From contig JADLEL010000049.1 of NCBI GenBank assembly GCA_020846145.1, forward strand, positions 1 to 64,000: a DNA stretch of 64,000 nucleotides. Direction: 5' to 3'. Position numbers and translations under genes: made by a program. Shown here one piece after another: positions 44,669 through 53,154 of this stretch (position 1 is the first letter of the stretch; each line of letters begins with the position of its first letter). This DNA comes from Pirellulales bacterium (GTDB lineage Bacteria > Planctomycetota > Planctomycetia > Pirellulales > Thermoguttaceae). The notes under the pieces are model-generated. The model searched no databases, was not told where the DNA came from, and saw nothing but the letters and a program-made list of their open reading frames with translations.

Positions 44669-45241
44669 CTAGCTCACGCCCGCCCGGCGCATCTTGTTCC
44701 GCGCCCGGGAGAGAATGGGGCCGATGCTGTTTTCGGGCATGCCCACCGCATCGCTGATCTCGTGATAGCTCTTTCCTTCGAGATGGAACAGCCGCACGAC
44801 TTCGGCCTCGGTGCCTTGCAGCCCGTGGAGCAAGCGCGCGACCTCTTCCCGGTCGCCCAACTGCCGTTCGACCGCCTGCTCCGGATCGACCGCGAGGGCC
44901 GGAGATTGGCTCGATTGGGCGTTCAGGGCGGGATGGGGCTGGCGTTTGAGAATTTCCCGGACCACGATCCGCCGGGCAACGACCGTGAGATAGGTCGCCA
45001 GGCTGCATTGGCCGCGGAAATTGCGGAGCAAGGCGAAATCGTTGTCGATGATCGCCAAAAACACGTCGGCGCATAAATCGTCCCGGTCGGCGGCGGAAAT
45101 GCGGATGCCGCGCGCCTGGGCGGTATGGTTCACCACATGGATTACCAATCCCATGAAGCGATCCACGAAATCTTCCCATGCACGGGGCCTGCGCTGTAGG
45201 CAGCGCTCCAGTAAACCGCGGTCGATTTCGGAAAGTCCCAC
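44669..45241 (-). CDS. ECF-type RNA polymerase sigma factor
   Basis: This 190-residue extracytoplasmic-function sigma factor has region 2 around AWEDFVDRFMGLVIHVV, DDLCADVFLAIIDNDFALL and FRGQCSLATYLTVVARRIV, and region 4 as LQGTEAEVVRLFHLEGKSYHEISDAVGM and SIGPILSRARNKMRR, the -35-recognition helix-turn-helix. Neither an anti-sigma factor nor a kinase is adjacent. It is convergent with the DUF1559 cluster, whose expression it might control (guess). I chose the GTG start with GAGG 9 nt upstream; it gives the family length. Confidence 0.88.
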   Translation of the reverse strand: MGLSEIDRGLLERCLQRRPRAWEDFVDRFMGLVIHVVNHTAQARGIRISAADRDDLCADVFLAIIDNDFALLRNFRGQCSLATYLTVVARRIVVREILKRQPHPALNAQSSQSPALAVDPEQAVERQLGDREEVARLLHGLQGTEAEVVRLFHLEGKSYHEISDAVGMPENSIGPILSRARNKMRRAGVS

Positions 45242-45330
45242 GCCGATGATCCTCGAAAGACAGGCGAAATGCGAAAAATACCACCTTACTCGATTGTAAA
45301 TACGAATCGCAACGGAAACAAGTCTTTTTT

Positions 45331-45432
45331 AGGGGATGGGGGATAGGGGATAGGGGGTAGGGGATAGGGATTAGGGGATAGGGGTTAGGGGATAGGGGAT
45401 AGAGATTAGGGGGTAGGGATCTGGGGAGAGGG
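45331..45432 (+). repeat. GGGGATA tandem array
   Basis: About 100 bp of GGGGATA(G/GG) and GGGATTA units with small variations run here. The G-runs could form quadruplexes on the plus strand. The array lies upstream of the ECF sigma gene and mirrors the inverted array at 45596-45643. Confidence 0.9.
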
Positions 45433-45595
45433 CGAAAGGGTTCTATATTACGTTAGGCTGAGATTGTCCGGGGATTACCCGGTGATAATCGGACGATGAT
45501 ACGCTATACATCGCGAGAAGATTCAGATATTCCTGTCCTCCAGAGTGAATTCATCACCATTAAATGTAACTTTTTTAATACACCCCCCCGCTCGC

Positions 45596-45643
45596 TAATC
45601 CCTATCCCCTATCCCCCATCCCCTATCCCCTATCCCCTATTCC
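45596..45643. repeat. TATCCCC tandem array, inverted relative to 45331-45432
   Basis: The units CCCTATCCCC repeat about six times. The array contains the stop codon of the HNH nuclease gene on the minus strand (TAG within GGGGATAG). It could pair with the opposite array 165 bp away. Confidence 0.9.
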
Positions 45644-46377
45644 TTCGCCCCGATATCCCAACAAACTCCTTCCAGCCAAGTGCGCCAAATCTCATATTTC
45701 GGATTGTTGAGCTTTTGGGCCAACATGGGATTATGGCTGGGGCGTTTGGGATGCCGGACGAGTTTCATGCGGGCTTCGGGGGGAGTGCGGCCGCCTTTTT
45801 TCGTATTGCACGCCAAGCAAGCGCAAACGACGTTCTCCCAGGTCATGCCGCCGCCGCGGCTGCGGGGAACGACGTGGTCGAGGCTCAATTGCGACGTGGG
45901 ATAGTGCCGGCCGCAATACTGGCAGGTGTGTTCGTCCCGGGCGAGAACGGTGCGGCGGTTGAGGTGCAAATGCTGTTTGGGAACGCGATCGAATTCCAAC
46001 AGCCGGATGACGCGAGGTGCGAGGATCTCGAAAGTTACCCCGCGAATCCAGTCTTCCGACGGTAGTTTGCATTCGACGTGCAACTCGCTCAGTTCGAGCC
46101 AGGTTTCGAAAGAGTAGTTCGTGAACCGGCCCTCCTCGAAATGGATCACTTCGGCCAGATCGCGATAGAGGAGGCAAAAGGCGCGGCGGATATTGATGAT
46201 ATGCACCGCCATGTACAAACGGTTTAATACCAATACACTGGCACTGAGAACGGTAGGCGCGGGGGGGGCGGCCACTGGGCCGGAAGAATCGTCCGCGGGG
46301 CGCGAAGATTCGCTTTTGGCGGACCGTTTGGCCCGGGGACGACTGCCGTTGACCGCGGATGCCCGATTCACGTTCAT
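45637..46377 (-). CDS. HNH endonuclease
   Basis: This 246-residue protein has an HNH nuclease domain at ~150-205: HTCQYCGRHYPTSQLSLDHVVPRSRGG (first zinc Cys pair and catalytic His), WENVVCACLACNTKKGGRTP (Asn and second Cys pair). The N-terminal ~45 residues are basic and disordered; residues 50-145 form a conserved segment (VLVLNRLYMAVHIINIRRAFCLLYR) common to the HNH_5-type proteins of planctomycetes and cyanobacteria. The biological role is unknown; it stands alone with no methyltransferase or phage gene. I use the ATG at MNVNRAS; a TTG seven codons upstream is possible. Confidence 0.88.
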   Translation of the reverse strand: MNVNRASAVNGSRPRAKRSAKSESSRPADDSSGPVAAPPAPTVLSASVLVLNRLYMAVHIINIRRAFCLLYRDLAEVIHFEEGRFTNYSFETWLELSELHVECKLPSEDWIRGVTFEILAPRVIRLLEFDRVPKQHLHLNRRTVLARDEHTCQYCGRHYPTSQLSLDHVVPRSRGGGMTWENVVCACLACNTKKGGRTPPEARMKLVRHPKRPSHNPMLAQKLNNPKYEIWRTWLEGVCWDIGAKE

Positions 46378-47166
46378 GCTCCTGGAATGCTCCGCCAAAA
46401 ACAGGTTGAATGACCTGTCGGAATTAGGAGAAAGATCGCAAGGCGTTCACTCACAAGCGTAATTTTAACCTATCCCCGCGATAAACGCTAGACAGCCCAA
46501 AAAAATCCTCACTTTTTCCCAAATCGCTTTCTTAGAACCAGTCCGGTATCAAGACCGAGTTTTGTTCAATGCGGGCACGGTTTGGTAGGCGATTCAGCGA
46601 GGCGGGAGCCTCGCGGACATTGCGTTCCCAGGCGGGAGCCTGGGAACGAGAAAAAAATTCCTCATTTTTTTCCAAATCGCTTTTTTTCCGGGGCTACCGG
46701 CGGAAAGGAAGCGAACGTCGCCTGGGAAAAGTTTCTTTTTGAAGTCCTTGGCACAAGTTTTTTGCAGTGCAAGATTTGTGCCAATTAGATGGATTTTTTC
46801 GGATATTTAAGATAACCTTTTTCCGCAGAGGAAGTCGGGCGGGATAACGCATTCCCCTACTTTCGATTGACAATTCTTCTCTTTGGCGAGGAGCTTGTAT
46901 TTTCAGGAGGTAAATCGGTTTTTTATTCCACCCCCCCCAAAAAAAATTTCCGACTCGTCTTGCCAGGCATTCGGGTTTGGCATTAGGATGAAAGCAACGG
47001 AAGCGACTGCGCTCGTCCGCGTGCCGTCAGTTCCAAGCTCGTCGGCCGAGTATCGCGGGACCGATCATCGGAAGGTCGCGTTCCGCGCGGTTTCGCCGGC
47101 AGGATGCTTATCGCCGTGCGATGATTTTTACTCCGATCACTGCCAGAGGAAAAAGGGAGCGGTAAA
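46378..47166. other. Long gene-free region with two hairpins
   Basis: Two GC-rich palindromes lie close together: GCGAGGCGGGAGCCTCGC (46597-46614) and one of 26 bp at 46623-46648 (CGTTCCCAGG...CCTGGGAACG). They share the core GGCGGGAGCC. Runs of T and A are frequent elsewhere. A 95-codon frame (46883-47170) shows no domain and I do not call it. Confidence 0.5.
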
Positions 47167-47478
47167 ATGATTCACTACTCATGCGATCTCTGCAAGCGGG
47201 AGTTCGACCCCGACGACGATTTGCGCTACGTCGTGAAAATCGAGGTTTTTGCCGCTTACGATCCGAACGCCGGTGCGGAGGACGACGAGGACCGCGACCA
47301 CCTGCAGGAGATTCAGGACATTCTCGAAAGCATGGAAGACGCCGAGGACGAACGGATCGGCGACGACGTGTATCAGCAAATGCGGTTCGACCTCTGCCCG
47401 GAATGCCGCCGCAAATTTCTCAAAAACCCGCTGGCCCGGGAGATGCCGGCCAAGGCGTTCGGGTTCAGCTCGAATTGA
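47167..47478 (+). CDS. Small zinc-ribbon-like protein of unknown function
   Basis: This is a 103-residue acidic protein. Two Cys pairs frame it: YSCDLCKREF near the N-terminus and DLCPECRRKFL near the C-terminus, a likely split zinc ribbon. Between them lies an acidic, mostly Asp/Glu stretch (~35-65). There is no signal peptide. I recognise the type as a planctomycete hypothetical but no function is known. The ATG is preceded by GAGCGG. A palindrome follows the stop. Confidence 0.75.
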   Translation: MIHYSCDLCKREFDPDDDLRYVVKIEVFAAYDPNAGAEDDEDRDHLQEIQDILESMEDAEDERIGDDVYQQMRFDLCPECRRKFLKNPLAREMPAKAFGFSSN

Positions 47479-47513
47479 AGGGGCGTTGGAATTCCATTAT
47501 TTGAGATTTAGTC

Positions 47514-47563
47514 GTAGGTTATGCTTTAGCATCACGCCTGCGTTATGCTAAAGCATAACCTAC
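47514..47563. repeat. Perfect 19-bp inverted repeat (GGTTATGCTTTAGCAT type)
   Basis: GTAGGTTATGCTTTAGCAT (47514-47532) is the exact reverse complement of 47545-47563, with a 12-nt loop. It is related to the hairpin at 11491-11527. It may end transcription of the zinc-ribbon gene, but no T-run follows. Confidence 0.75.
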
Positions 47564-47671
47564 CTTCTGCGTATGAGGGGATGGATTCTCGCCGGCATCG
47601 TCTTGAGCAACTAGTCTGACGAGGTTATAATGGCGTTTTCATAATTACCTGCGTTTTGGATGGACCGGTTT

Positions 47672-47954
47672 GTCGAGTCCCGAAGGGGACGATAGTGATT
47701 AGCCGGGGGCGTAAGCCCCTGGAAGACGGTTCGCAACGCCAACAAAGCCCCCAAGGGGCGACAGTCGAGTCCCGAAGGGACGGCGGTGACGCCCAGTTCC
47801 GCGTTACTGTCGCCCCGTTGGGGCTGAATAATGTTCGGTGGTTTCCTCTTCCAGGGGCTTACGCCCCTGGCTAATGGCTATCGTCCCTTCGGGACTCGAC
47901 CTGCCGGCGACTGGCTAATGGCTATCGTCCCTTCGGGACTCGACCCGCCGGCGA
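47672..47954. repeat. Composite repeat: ~53-bp inverted arms and a 44-bp direct duplication
   Basis: The arm at 47672-47725 (GTCGAGTCCCGAAGGGGACG...) matches the reverse complement of 47848-47900 with few differences. The right arm overlaps a 44-bp unit (CTGGCTAATGGCTATCGTCC...) that is repeated directly at 47867-47910 and 47911-47954. Inside are smaller palindromes (GTCCCTTCGGGAC, CCAGGGGCTTACGCCCCTGG, CCCCAAGGGGC). It fills the gap upstream of leuB. No gene is supported. Confidence 0.8.
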
Positions 47955-48004
47955 CTTTGTCCCAAATGCAGGCCAATATCCTCTAACCTCGATGGGATTG
48001 AACA

Positions 48005-49075
48005 GTGAGCACGAATCAGAAATTGCGGGTGGCGGTGGTCGGCGGCGACGGAACGGGACCGGAAGTGGCGGCGGAGGGCCTCAAGGTGTTGAAGGCCGCG
48101 TGCAAGTTGGAAAACATTGCGCTGGAGACCAAGGATTTCGATCTTGGCGGCGAGCGGTATCTAAAGACCGGCGAGATTCTGCCCGAAGCGGTGTTCGAGG
48201 AGTTGAAGACCTATCCGGCCATTCTTCTCGGCGCGGTGGGTCATCCCGACGTCGCGCCCGGCATCTTGGAAAAAGGCTTGCTGCTGGAGCTGCGATTCCG
48301 CTTCGACCAGTACATCAATCTGCGGCCGGTGAAATTGTTCGAGGGCGTCGAGACGCCGCTGGCGGGTCGGGGGCCGAAGGACATCGACTTCGTCGTGGTC
48401 CGCGAGAATACCGAGGACATGTACGTGGGCATGGGCGGATTCCTCAAGAAGGGCACGCCCGACGAGGTGGCCACGCAATTGGCCGTCTATACCCGCAAGG
48501 GCTGCGAACGCTGCATTCGCTGGGCTTTCGAATATACGCGCAAGCGGAACCGGAAGAAAATGCTCACGCTCGTGGCCAAGACCAACGTGCTTACCTTCGG
48601 GCACGACCTGTGGTGGCGGACGTTCAACGAAGTGGCGCGGGATTATCCTGACGTCAAGACCGATTACAACCACGTCGATGCCTGCTGCATGTGGATGGTG
48701 AAGAATCCGGAGTATTTCGACGTGATCGTAACCACCAACATGTTCGGCGACATCATCACCGACCTGGCGGGCATCCTGCAGGGCGGGATGGGCGTGGCGG
48801 CGGGCGGGAACATCAATCCCGAACCCGGCGGCGTGAGCATGTTCGAGCCGATGGGCGGCAGCGCGCCGAAGTACACCGGCAAAAACGTCATCAACCCGAT
48901 CGCCGCGATCAACGCCGCGGGCATGCTCCTGGATCATTGCGGCCACGCCCAAGCCGCCGCCCGCGTGATGCAGGCCATTCAAACCGTCACCGGCACGAAA
49001 ATGAAGAGCCAGGCCGCCGGCAAGATGGGCTGCGGCACGACCGAAGTGGGCGATTTGGTGTGCGAGGCGCTGTAG
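48005..49075 (+). CDS. leuB: 3-isopropylmalate dehydrogenase (isocitrate/isopropylmalate dehydrogenase family)
   Basis: This 356-residue NAD-dependent enzyme oxidatively decarboxylates 3-isopropylmalate in leucine synthesis. Family marks are [40 protein letters not shown], the substrate loop [17 protein letters not shown], the metal-binding [17 protein letters not shown], and the coenzyme segment [23 protein letters not shown] specific leuB call over isocitrate or tartrate dehydrogenase is by overall pattern and is the main uncertainty. The start is a GTG without a good Shine-Dalgarno. No other leu gene is adjacent. A terminator follows. Confidence 0.82.
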   Translation: MSTNQKLRVAVVGGDGTGPEVAAEGLKVLKAACKLENIALETKDFDLGGERYLKTGEILPEAVFEELKTYPAILLGAVGHPDVAPGILEKGLLLELRFRFDQYINLRPVKLFEGVETPLAGRGPKDIDFVVVRENTEDMYVGMGGFLKKGTPDEVATQLAVYTRKGCERCIRWAFEYTRKRNRKKMLTLVAKTNVLTFGHDLWWRTFNEVARDYPDVKTDYNHVDACCMWMVKNPEYFDVIVTTNMFGDIITDLAGILQGGMGVAAGGNINPEPGGVSMFEPMGGSAPKYTGKNVINPIAAINAAGMLLDHCGHAQAAARVMQAIQTVTGTKMKSQAAGKMGCGTTEVGDLVCEAL

Positions 49076-49106
49076 GGAATTTCCGGTAAGGGATTGCCGA
49101 ATCGTT

Positions 49107-49132
49107 TAGCCCCCGCTTCCGCGCGGGGGCTA
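49107..49132 (+). terminator. Terminator-like hairpin after leuB
   Basis: TAGCCCCCGC pairs with GCGGGGGCTA across a 6-nt loop. It has the same AGCCCCC/GGGGGCT pattern as the hairpin after the alpha-CTD/TPR gene. Confidence 0.7.
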
Positions 49133-49140
49133 TGTGTCAG

Positions 49141-49294
49141 TGCCATGCCCACGCTTGTCGTGGGCATGTTGCATTTTCGCCTACTCCCCACATGCCCACG
49201 ACAAGCGTGGGCATGGCACCCGGCTGGTCGTGGGCATGTTCAGAGCGCATGAAAACGCGCCATGCCCACGACAAGCGTGGGCATGGCACCCGGC
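49141..49294. repeat. Cluster of CATGCCCACG(A)CAAGCGTGGGCATG palindromes
   Basis: Palindromes of the type CCATGCCCACGCTTGTCGTG occur at 49144-49168, 49191-49215 and 49261-49285, with a half copy at 49227-49238. The units alternate in orientation and share the tail GGCACCCGGC. They lie between the leuB terminator and the convergent GYF-domain gene. Confidence 0.85.
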
Positions 49295-49312
49295 ATAATC
49301 GATTCCTCTCGC

Positions 49313-50431
49313 TTACTTTTCTTCCCGATTCTCCGATTTTTCCAACTTGTCCGGCAGCACGAGGATGGCGCGGAGGGTATCGAGCAGCAAGTAGATGGAG
49401 AGGAAAATCAAATAGGCGACCAAGGGTAGGGCGGCGGCAGTTACCAAGGCGGTGATGGCGAAGGAAGCGATCCTCGCGGCTATAAGCGGATTGGTGGTGA
49501 ATAATTCGATGCCGGCGTCGAGCAGCATCAAACTCCCGGCAATGGCGATAATGCCAAAAACGACCGAGACGAGCTTCAATTGTGATTTGACGAGAAACGA
49601 TATCAATCCAAGGGCTTCTTCGCCGGCTCGCTGCTCGGATACGATATTCACATGGATGGTGCTTGGATTCAAGGCGATGAAGGCGAGGTATTGACTAATG
49701 ATAAAACTCGCAAGACCGGTAATGATCCACCAGGCTTCTTTCGCGGGAATGCCGGCAGCCAGAGAACCGAGGAGGGCAGTTGCGCCGATAACGATGTTGA
49801 ACAGCGCGAAACAATCCAAAAAAACCGTGGAACTGAGGGTGGCGCTCGTGTTGCGGTTGAGCCGTTCGGAAGCTTCGCAGAACCGGCTGCCGATATATTG
49901 CAGCACGGCGAGGACCAGAAAGGATATGATTCCAATGAGGATATTAACATATTCGTGGGTCTTCATCGCCAGGAGCAGCCAAAACAGCAAGGTCAATCCC
50001 ATCGCCGCATAAAGCCCGAATTTGCCGACAGTCACAAGCCGTCGGGTCGTCGATTCGACGAACGAGGCGGTGAACTGGGAGCGGACGAAGTCCAACAGCA
50101 GGTCGAACAGGTGTTTCGAGGGCTGGGGGATTTTTTGGGCTTGCGGCGCGGCCGTTGCGAAAGCGGCGGGAGCGGCCGCGGCGGCGGCGGGCGGCATGGG
50201 AACCGGCTCGGCGAGTTTCGGCGGGGCGCCGGCAGATTGCCCCGCGGATTTGATTTCTTCCTCGAACAGTCCGCGGACATTCCGCGCGATCGTCCATTCG
50301 GCCATGCCTTCGCGCCAGACGAGGTCGCCTGGCTCAAGTTCGCCGGCGGTGGCCATTCGCTTGAGTTCCACCGAATTGACCGGGCCGGAATGTTTATCGC
50401 CTTTCGCGTAGAACCACTCAATGGGATTCAT
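49313..50431 (-). CDS. GYF-type (DUF4339) domain protein with six or so membrane helices
   Basis: This is a 372-residue membrane protein. The N-terminal ~60 residues form a GYF_2/DUF4339 domain (EWFYAKGDKHSGPVNSVELK and DLVWREGMAEW), which in other proteins binds Pro-rich peptides. An Ala/Pro-rich linker (~65-105) follows, then hydrophobic helices at about 135-155, 160-180, 203-225, 230-252, 280-305 and 320-355. The function is unknown. It has no signal peptide, so the GYF domain is cytoplasmic. It converges on leuB. Confidence 0.8.
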   Translation of the reverse strand: MNPIEWFYAKGDKHSGPVNSVELKRMATAGELEPGDLVWREGMAEWTIARNVRGLFEEEIKSAGQSAGAPPKLAEPVPMPPAAAAAAPAAFATAAPQAQKIPQPSKHLFDLLLDFVRSQFTASFVESTTRRLVTVGKFGLYAAMGLTLLFWLLLAMKTHEYVNILIGIISFLVLAVLQYIGSRFCEASERLNRNTSATLSSTVFLDCFALFNIVIGATALLGSLAAGIPAKEAWWIITGLASFIISQYLAFIALNPSTIHVNIVSEQRAGEEALGLISFLVKSQLKLVSVVFGIIAIAGSLMLLDAGIELFTTNPLIAARIASFAITALVTAAALPLVAYLIFLSIYLLLDTLRAILVLPDKLEKSENREEK

Positions 50432-50776
50432 GGGGAGGTCCTCGACCGTTGAAATGCCCTATATTGCCTGAAATTCCATCTTTATCATCTTCGATAAACT
50501 GAAGTTTCGCAAGGGAGGGGAAAAGATCGACCGTGTAATTATACGACATAATCCAAAATGGGGGAGATGGTCTGGGGGAAATAAATGTCGATAAAGCATG
50601 CCGCGGCACGGTTTTGTAAAGAGATCGTCGGGGAAAAGACTTTTTTTCAGTTGTGCCGGTTTTCTGAATTTTCTGCGGCGGGACTCTCTCCCTACCTAGA
50701 ACGCCGGAAAGGGACTATGTTATCCGATGGCGTTTCGACTTTTTTGCGATCATTTTCGATTCGAAGGAGCTTGAAA
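50432..50776. other. Divergent intergenic region before mscL
   Basis: The region between the GYF-domain gene and mscL contains no supported gene. The open frame upstream of the mscL start has no homology. AAGGAG lies just before the mscL ATG. Confidence 0.45.
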
Positions 50777-51172
50777 ATGGGCATGTTGAAGGAATTTCGC
50801 GATTTTGCGATGCGGGGCAACGTGGTCGATCTGGCCGTGGGCATTATTATCGGGGGCGCTTTTGGCAAGATCGTCAGTTCGTTGGTCAACGACGTCATCA
50901 TGCCGCCGATCGGAATGCTTTTGGGGAAAATGGATTTTTCGAGCATGGTGATCGAGCTTAACGAAAAGACCTCGATCAAGTATGGCGCGTTCATCAACAA
51001 CGCGATCGATTTCGTGATCGTGGCCTTCGTGATCTTTCTGGTGATCAAGCAGATCAACCGTTTGCGAAAAGAGCCGCCGAAGGAGCCGACGGAGAAGGAT
51101 TGCCCGAAGTGCTTTTCGCACATTCCGATCAAGGCCACGCGCTGTCCGCATTGCACGTCGGAAGTGGCGTAG
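50777..51172 (+). CDS. mscL: Large-conductance mechanosensitive channel with zinc-ribbon tail
   Basis: This 131-residue channel subunit opens under membrane tension to release solutes in osmotic downshock. It has [20 protein letters not shown] (the amphipathic N-helix and start of TM1), [21 protein letters not shown], and TM2 around [22 protein letters not shown]. The C-terminal part has [18 protein letters not shown], a Cys4 zinc ribbon that replaces the usual bundle and is seen in several MscL branches. The ATG is fixed by AAGGAG 7 nt upstream. It lies 9 bp before the MgtE-like gene, so the two are probably one operon. Confidence 0.93.
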   Translation: MGMLKEFRDFAMRGNVVDLAVGIIIGGAFGKIVSSLVNDVIMPPIGMLLGKMDFSSMVIELNEKTSIKYGAFINNAIDFVIVAFVIFLVIKQINRLRKEPPKEPTEKDCPKCFSHIPIKATRCPHCTSEVA

Positions 51173-51181
51173 GATCGAATT

Positions 51182-52171
51182 ATGCCGGTACAAGCACAAC
51201 AACATTTGAGCGATCCGATCGTTCGTCATTTGCGAAAGGATTTCGCGCGGGTGTCGGTGGGGCAAACGGTGGGCGAGGCGCTGGCGCAAATTCGCCGCGA
51301 GCCGCCGGAAGGGCGGATCATTTATTTTTACGCGGTCGATGGCGAAGGCCGCCTGCAGGGCGTATTGCCCACGCGGCGGTTGCTATTGAGTCCGCTGGAA
51401 ACGCCGGTAACGGAGATCATGGTCCGCGAAGTGATCGGCATTCCGCCAAACGCGACGGTGCTGGACGCCTGCGAGTTTTTCATCATGCACCGCCTGCTGG
51501 CGTTTCCGGTGATCGACGAAGATCGGCGGATAATGGGCGTGGTCGATGTGGAGCTTTACACCGCCGAGTTGGGCGATATCGAGCGCAGCGAGCGCTACGA
51601 CGATCTGTTTCAGCTCATCGGCGTGCATTTGAGCGGGGCTTTGCAAAGTTCGCCGTTTCTGGCCTTCCGGCGGCGTTTTCCTTGGCTTCTATGCAATATC
51701 TTCGGCGGTTTGGCGGCGGCGTTTTTGGCGGGCGTATTCGAGCGGGAGCTTAAATTGGCGGCGGCGCTGGCGATGTTCATTCCGGTGGTGCTGGCGCTTT
51801 CCGAAAGCGTGAGCATTCAGTCGGTGAGCCTCACGCTGCAATATCTTCGGGGCCGTCCGCCCACCGTGAAGACGCTGCTCGCGAAAATCGGCCACGAGAT
51901 GGGCACGGGCATATTTCTCGGCTGCGCGAGCGCGATTTGCGTGGCGGCGGCGGCCTTTCTTTGGCTGGGAGAGGGCAGGCTTGCGGTCTGCCTGCTGGGG
52001 GGCATTTCCGGGGGCGTGGTTTGTTCGGCCGGCTTCGGCGTGGGTTTGCCGATGCTGTTGCGGATCGTGAAGCGCGATCCCCACGTCGCTTCCGGCCCGA
52101 TGGCGCTGGCCGCCGCCGATCTGGCGACGCTGCTTTTCTATTTTTCGCTCGCGCGGTGGATGTGGGGCTAG
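51182..52171 (+). CDS. MgtE-like divalent cation transporter lacking the N-terminal domain
   Basis: This is a 329-residue membrane protein. Residues ~20-145 hold a CBS pair (TPVTEIMVREVIGIPPNATV and LLAFPVIDEDRRIMGVVDVE). Residues ~175-328 are the five-helix MgtE channel domain (RFPWLLCNIFGGLAAAFLAG, FIPVVLALSESVSIQSVSLT, and GASA-like small-residue helices). The usual MgtE_N superhelical domain is absent; full-length MgtE is about 450 residues. Mg2+ or another divalent ion is the likely substrate, gated by the CBS part. AGGA precedes the ATG. It is coupled to mscL, which hints at a shared role in osmotic or ionic balance. Confidence 0.88.
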   Translation: MPVQAQQHLSDPIVRHLRKDFARVSVGQTVGEALAQIRREPPEGRIIYFYAVDGEGRLQGVLPTRRLLLSPLETPVTEIMVREVIGIPPNATVLDACEFFIMHRLLAFPVIDEDRRIMGVVDVELYTAELGDIERSERYDDLFQLIGVHLSGALQSSPFLAFRRRFPWLLCNIFGGLAAAFLAGVFERELKLAAALAMFIPVVLALSESVSIQSVSLTLQYLRGRPPTVKTLLAKIGHEMGTGIFLGCASAICVAAAAFLWLGEGRLAVCLLGGISGGVVCSAGFGVGLPMLLRIVKRDPHVASGPMALAAADLATLLFYFSLARWMWG

Positions 52172-53154
52172 GATCGGACGCGGGACCTTGTTTTCGAGCG
52201 GCGAACCTCGCCAAAAGCGAACGCGCGCGAAACGATTTTCAACATCCCCCCTAGCGTGAATCGCCTACCGATGGCGGCGGTCGGTTCTTCAGTGATTTTC
52301 GCCATATTTCGCACCCCGCTATCGTGGCATGAGGAGTTGCCTGGTTGCCAGTTTCAGTCGATACAACGCACATTTCCTTTTGCGCCAATTGACACTTAAA
52401 ACGATAACTATTACAATTAGCGGACAGGCACGGATCGCGTGGCGTCCGATTGTGCTTGCACTCATCCGAAACGACTTGTTTGATTTTCACAATACGAGAG
52501 AGGGGGGTGCCTGGTCTTCAAGTTGGACTTCCAATTGGCAAAGGGATCGACGACCCCGAGAGTAGTATTTCGTAATGATGCGTCATCGGCTGTCGCAAAA
52601 TCAGGGTATTTTATGTATTGCCTAGCGGCAAATTGCGATTAGCATGAGGAGTGCGGTATCATTGCGATTGAGATTAGCGCGAAATTGCATTTACTTTTCA
52701 CCTCGTTAAGGATTTTTCGGCTCTTCCGTTTTTCGGTGCAAACCACGGTAAATTATAAGCGTTCACGCTCCGGTCGTTCACGCGGCGCGAGGGGGGACAG
52801 TCCCATTTTCGCGGCGATTAAACGCCTTTAGAGCGCCATAATCTTTTGCGCCGCGAAAATCGGGACAGTCCCCCGCGAACGGTTACCCATAAATCAACGA
52901 CCGTGCGAGACACTACACTCGCTATTTTGCTTCCAGGATTTTTCCTCGCGAGAGCAGAATCGCGTTGCGTCGAGAGTTGTTTTTCCCGGAAATAATTCCC
53001 GGCATTTACGCGGCATTCGTCTCTTTCGGCTGGAAGGATGTCCTGGACGTTTGTCGGCAGCGACGGGGCATTGGCACGGGGCGCGGAAGCGGAGATCGCG
53101 TTCGTTTGCGCGCGCCTGGTTTTTTATCCACAACTACATGAAGGGAGCTAAAGC
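52172..53154. other. Long intergenic region
   Basis: No gene is supported in these 980 bp. The region holds MITE-A copy 10, AT-rich stretches and, at its right edge, the ribosome site GAAGGGAGCT of the first giant PEP-CTERM gene. Short frames at 52251-52565 have no resemblance to known proteins. Confidence 0.5.
52755..52886 (+). mobile_element. MITE-A copy 10, internally deleted (132 bp)
   Basis: The left terminus (ATAAGCGTTCACGCTCCGGTCG) is present, then the first module is missing and the sequence jumps to CGCGGCGCGAGGGGGGACAG, the second module, ending GCGAACGGTTAC. The breakpoint is the same as the left ends of copies 6 and 7. No clear target duplication remains. Confidence 0.9.

Noticed and set aside
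45331-45432. Telomere-like GGGGATA repeat as a chromosome end or origin
   Set aside because: The array is internal, flanked by ordinary genes, imperfect and accompanied by similar simple repeats elsewhere; no DnaA-type boxes or replication genes are near.
46883-47170. 95-codon frame before the zinc-ribbon gene
   Set aside because: No domain or hydrophobic pattern; overlaps the next gene's start and has biased poly-C/poly-A sequence at its beginning.
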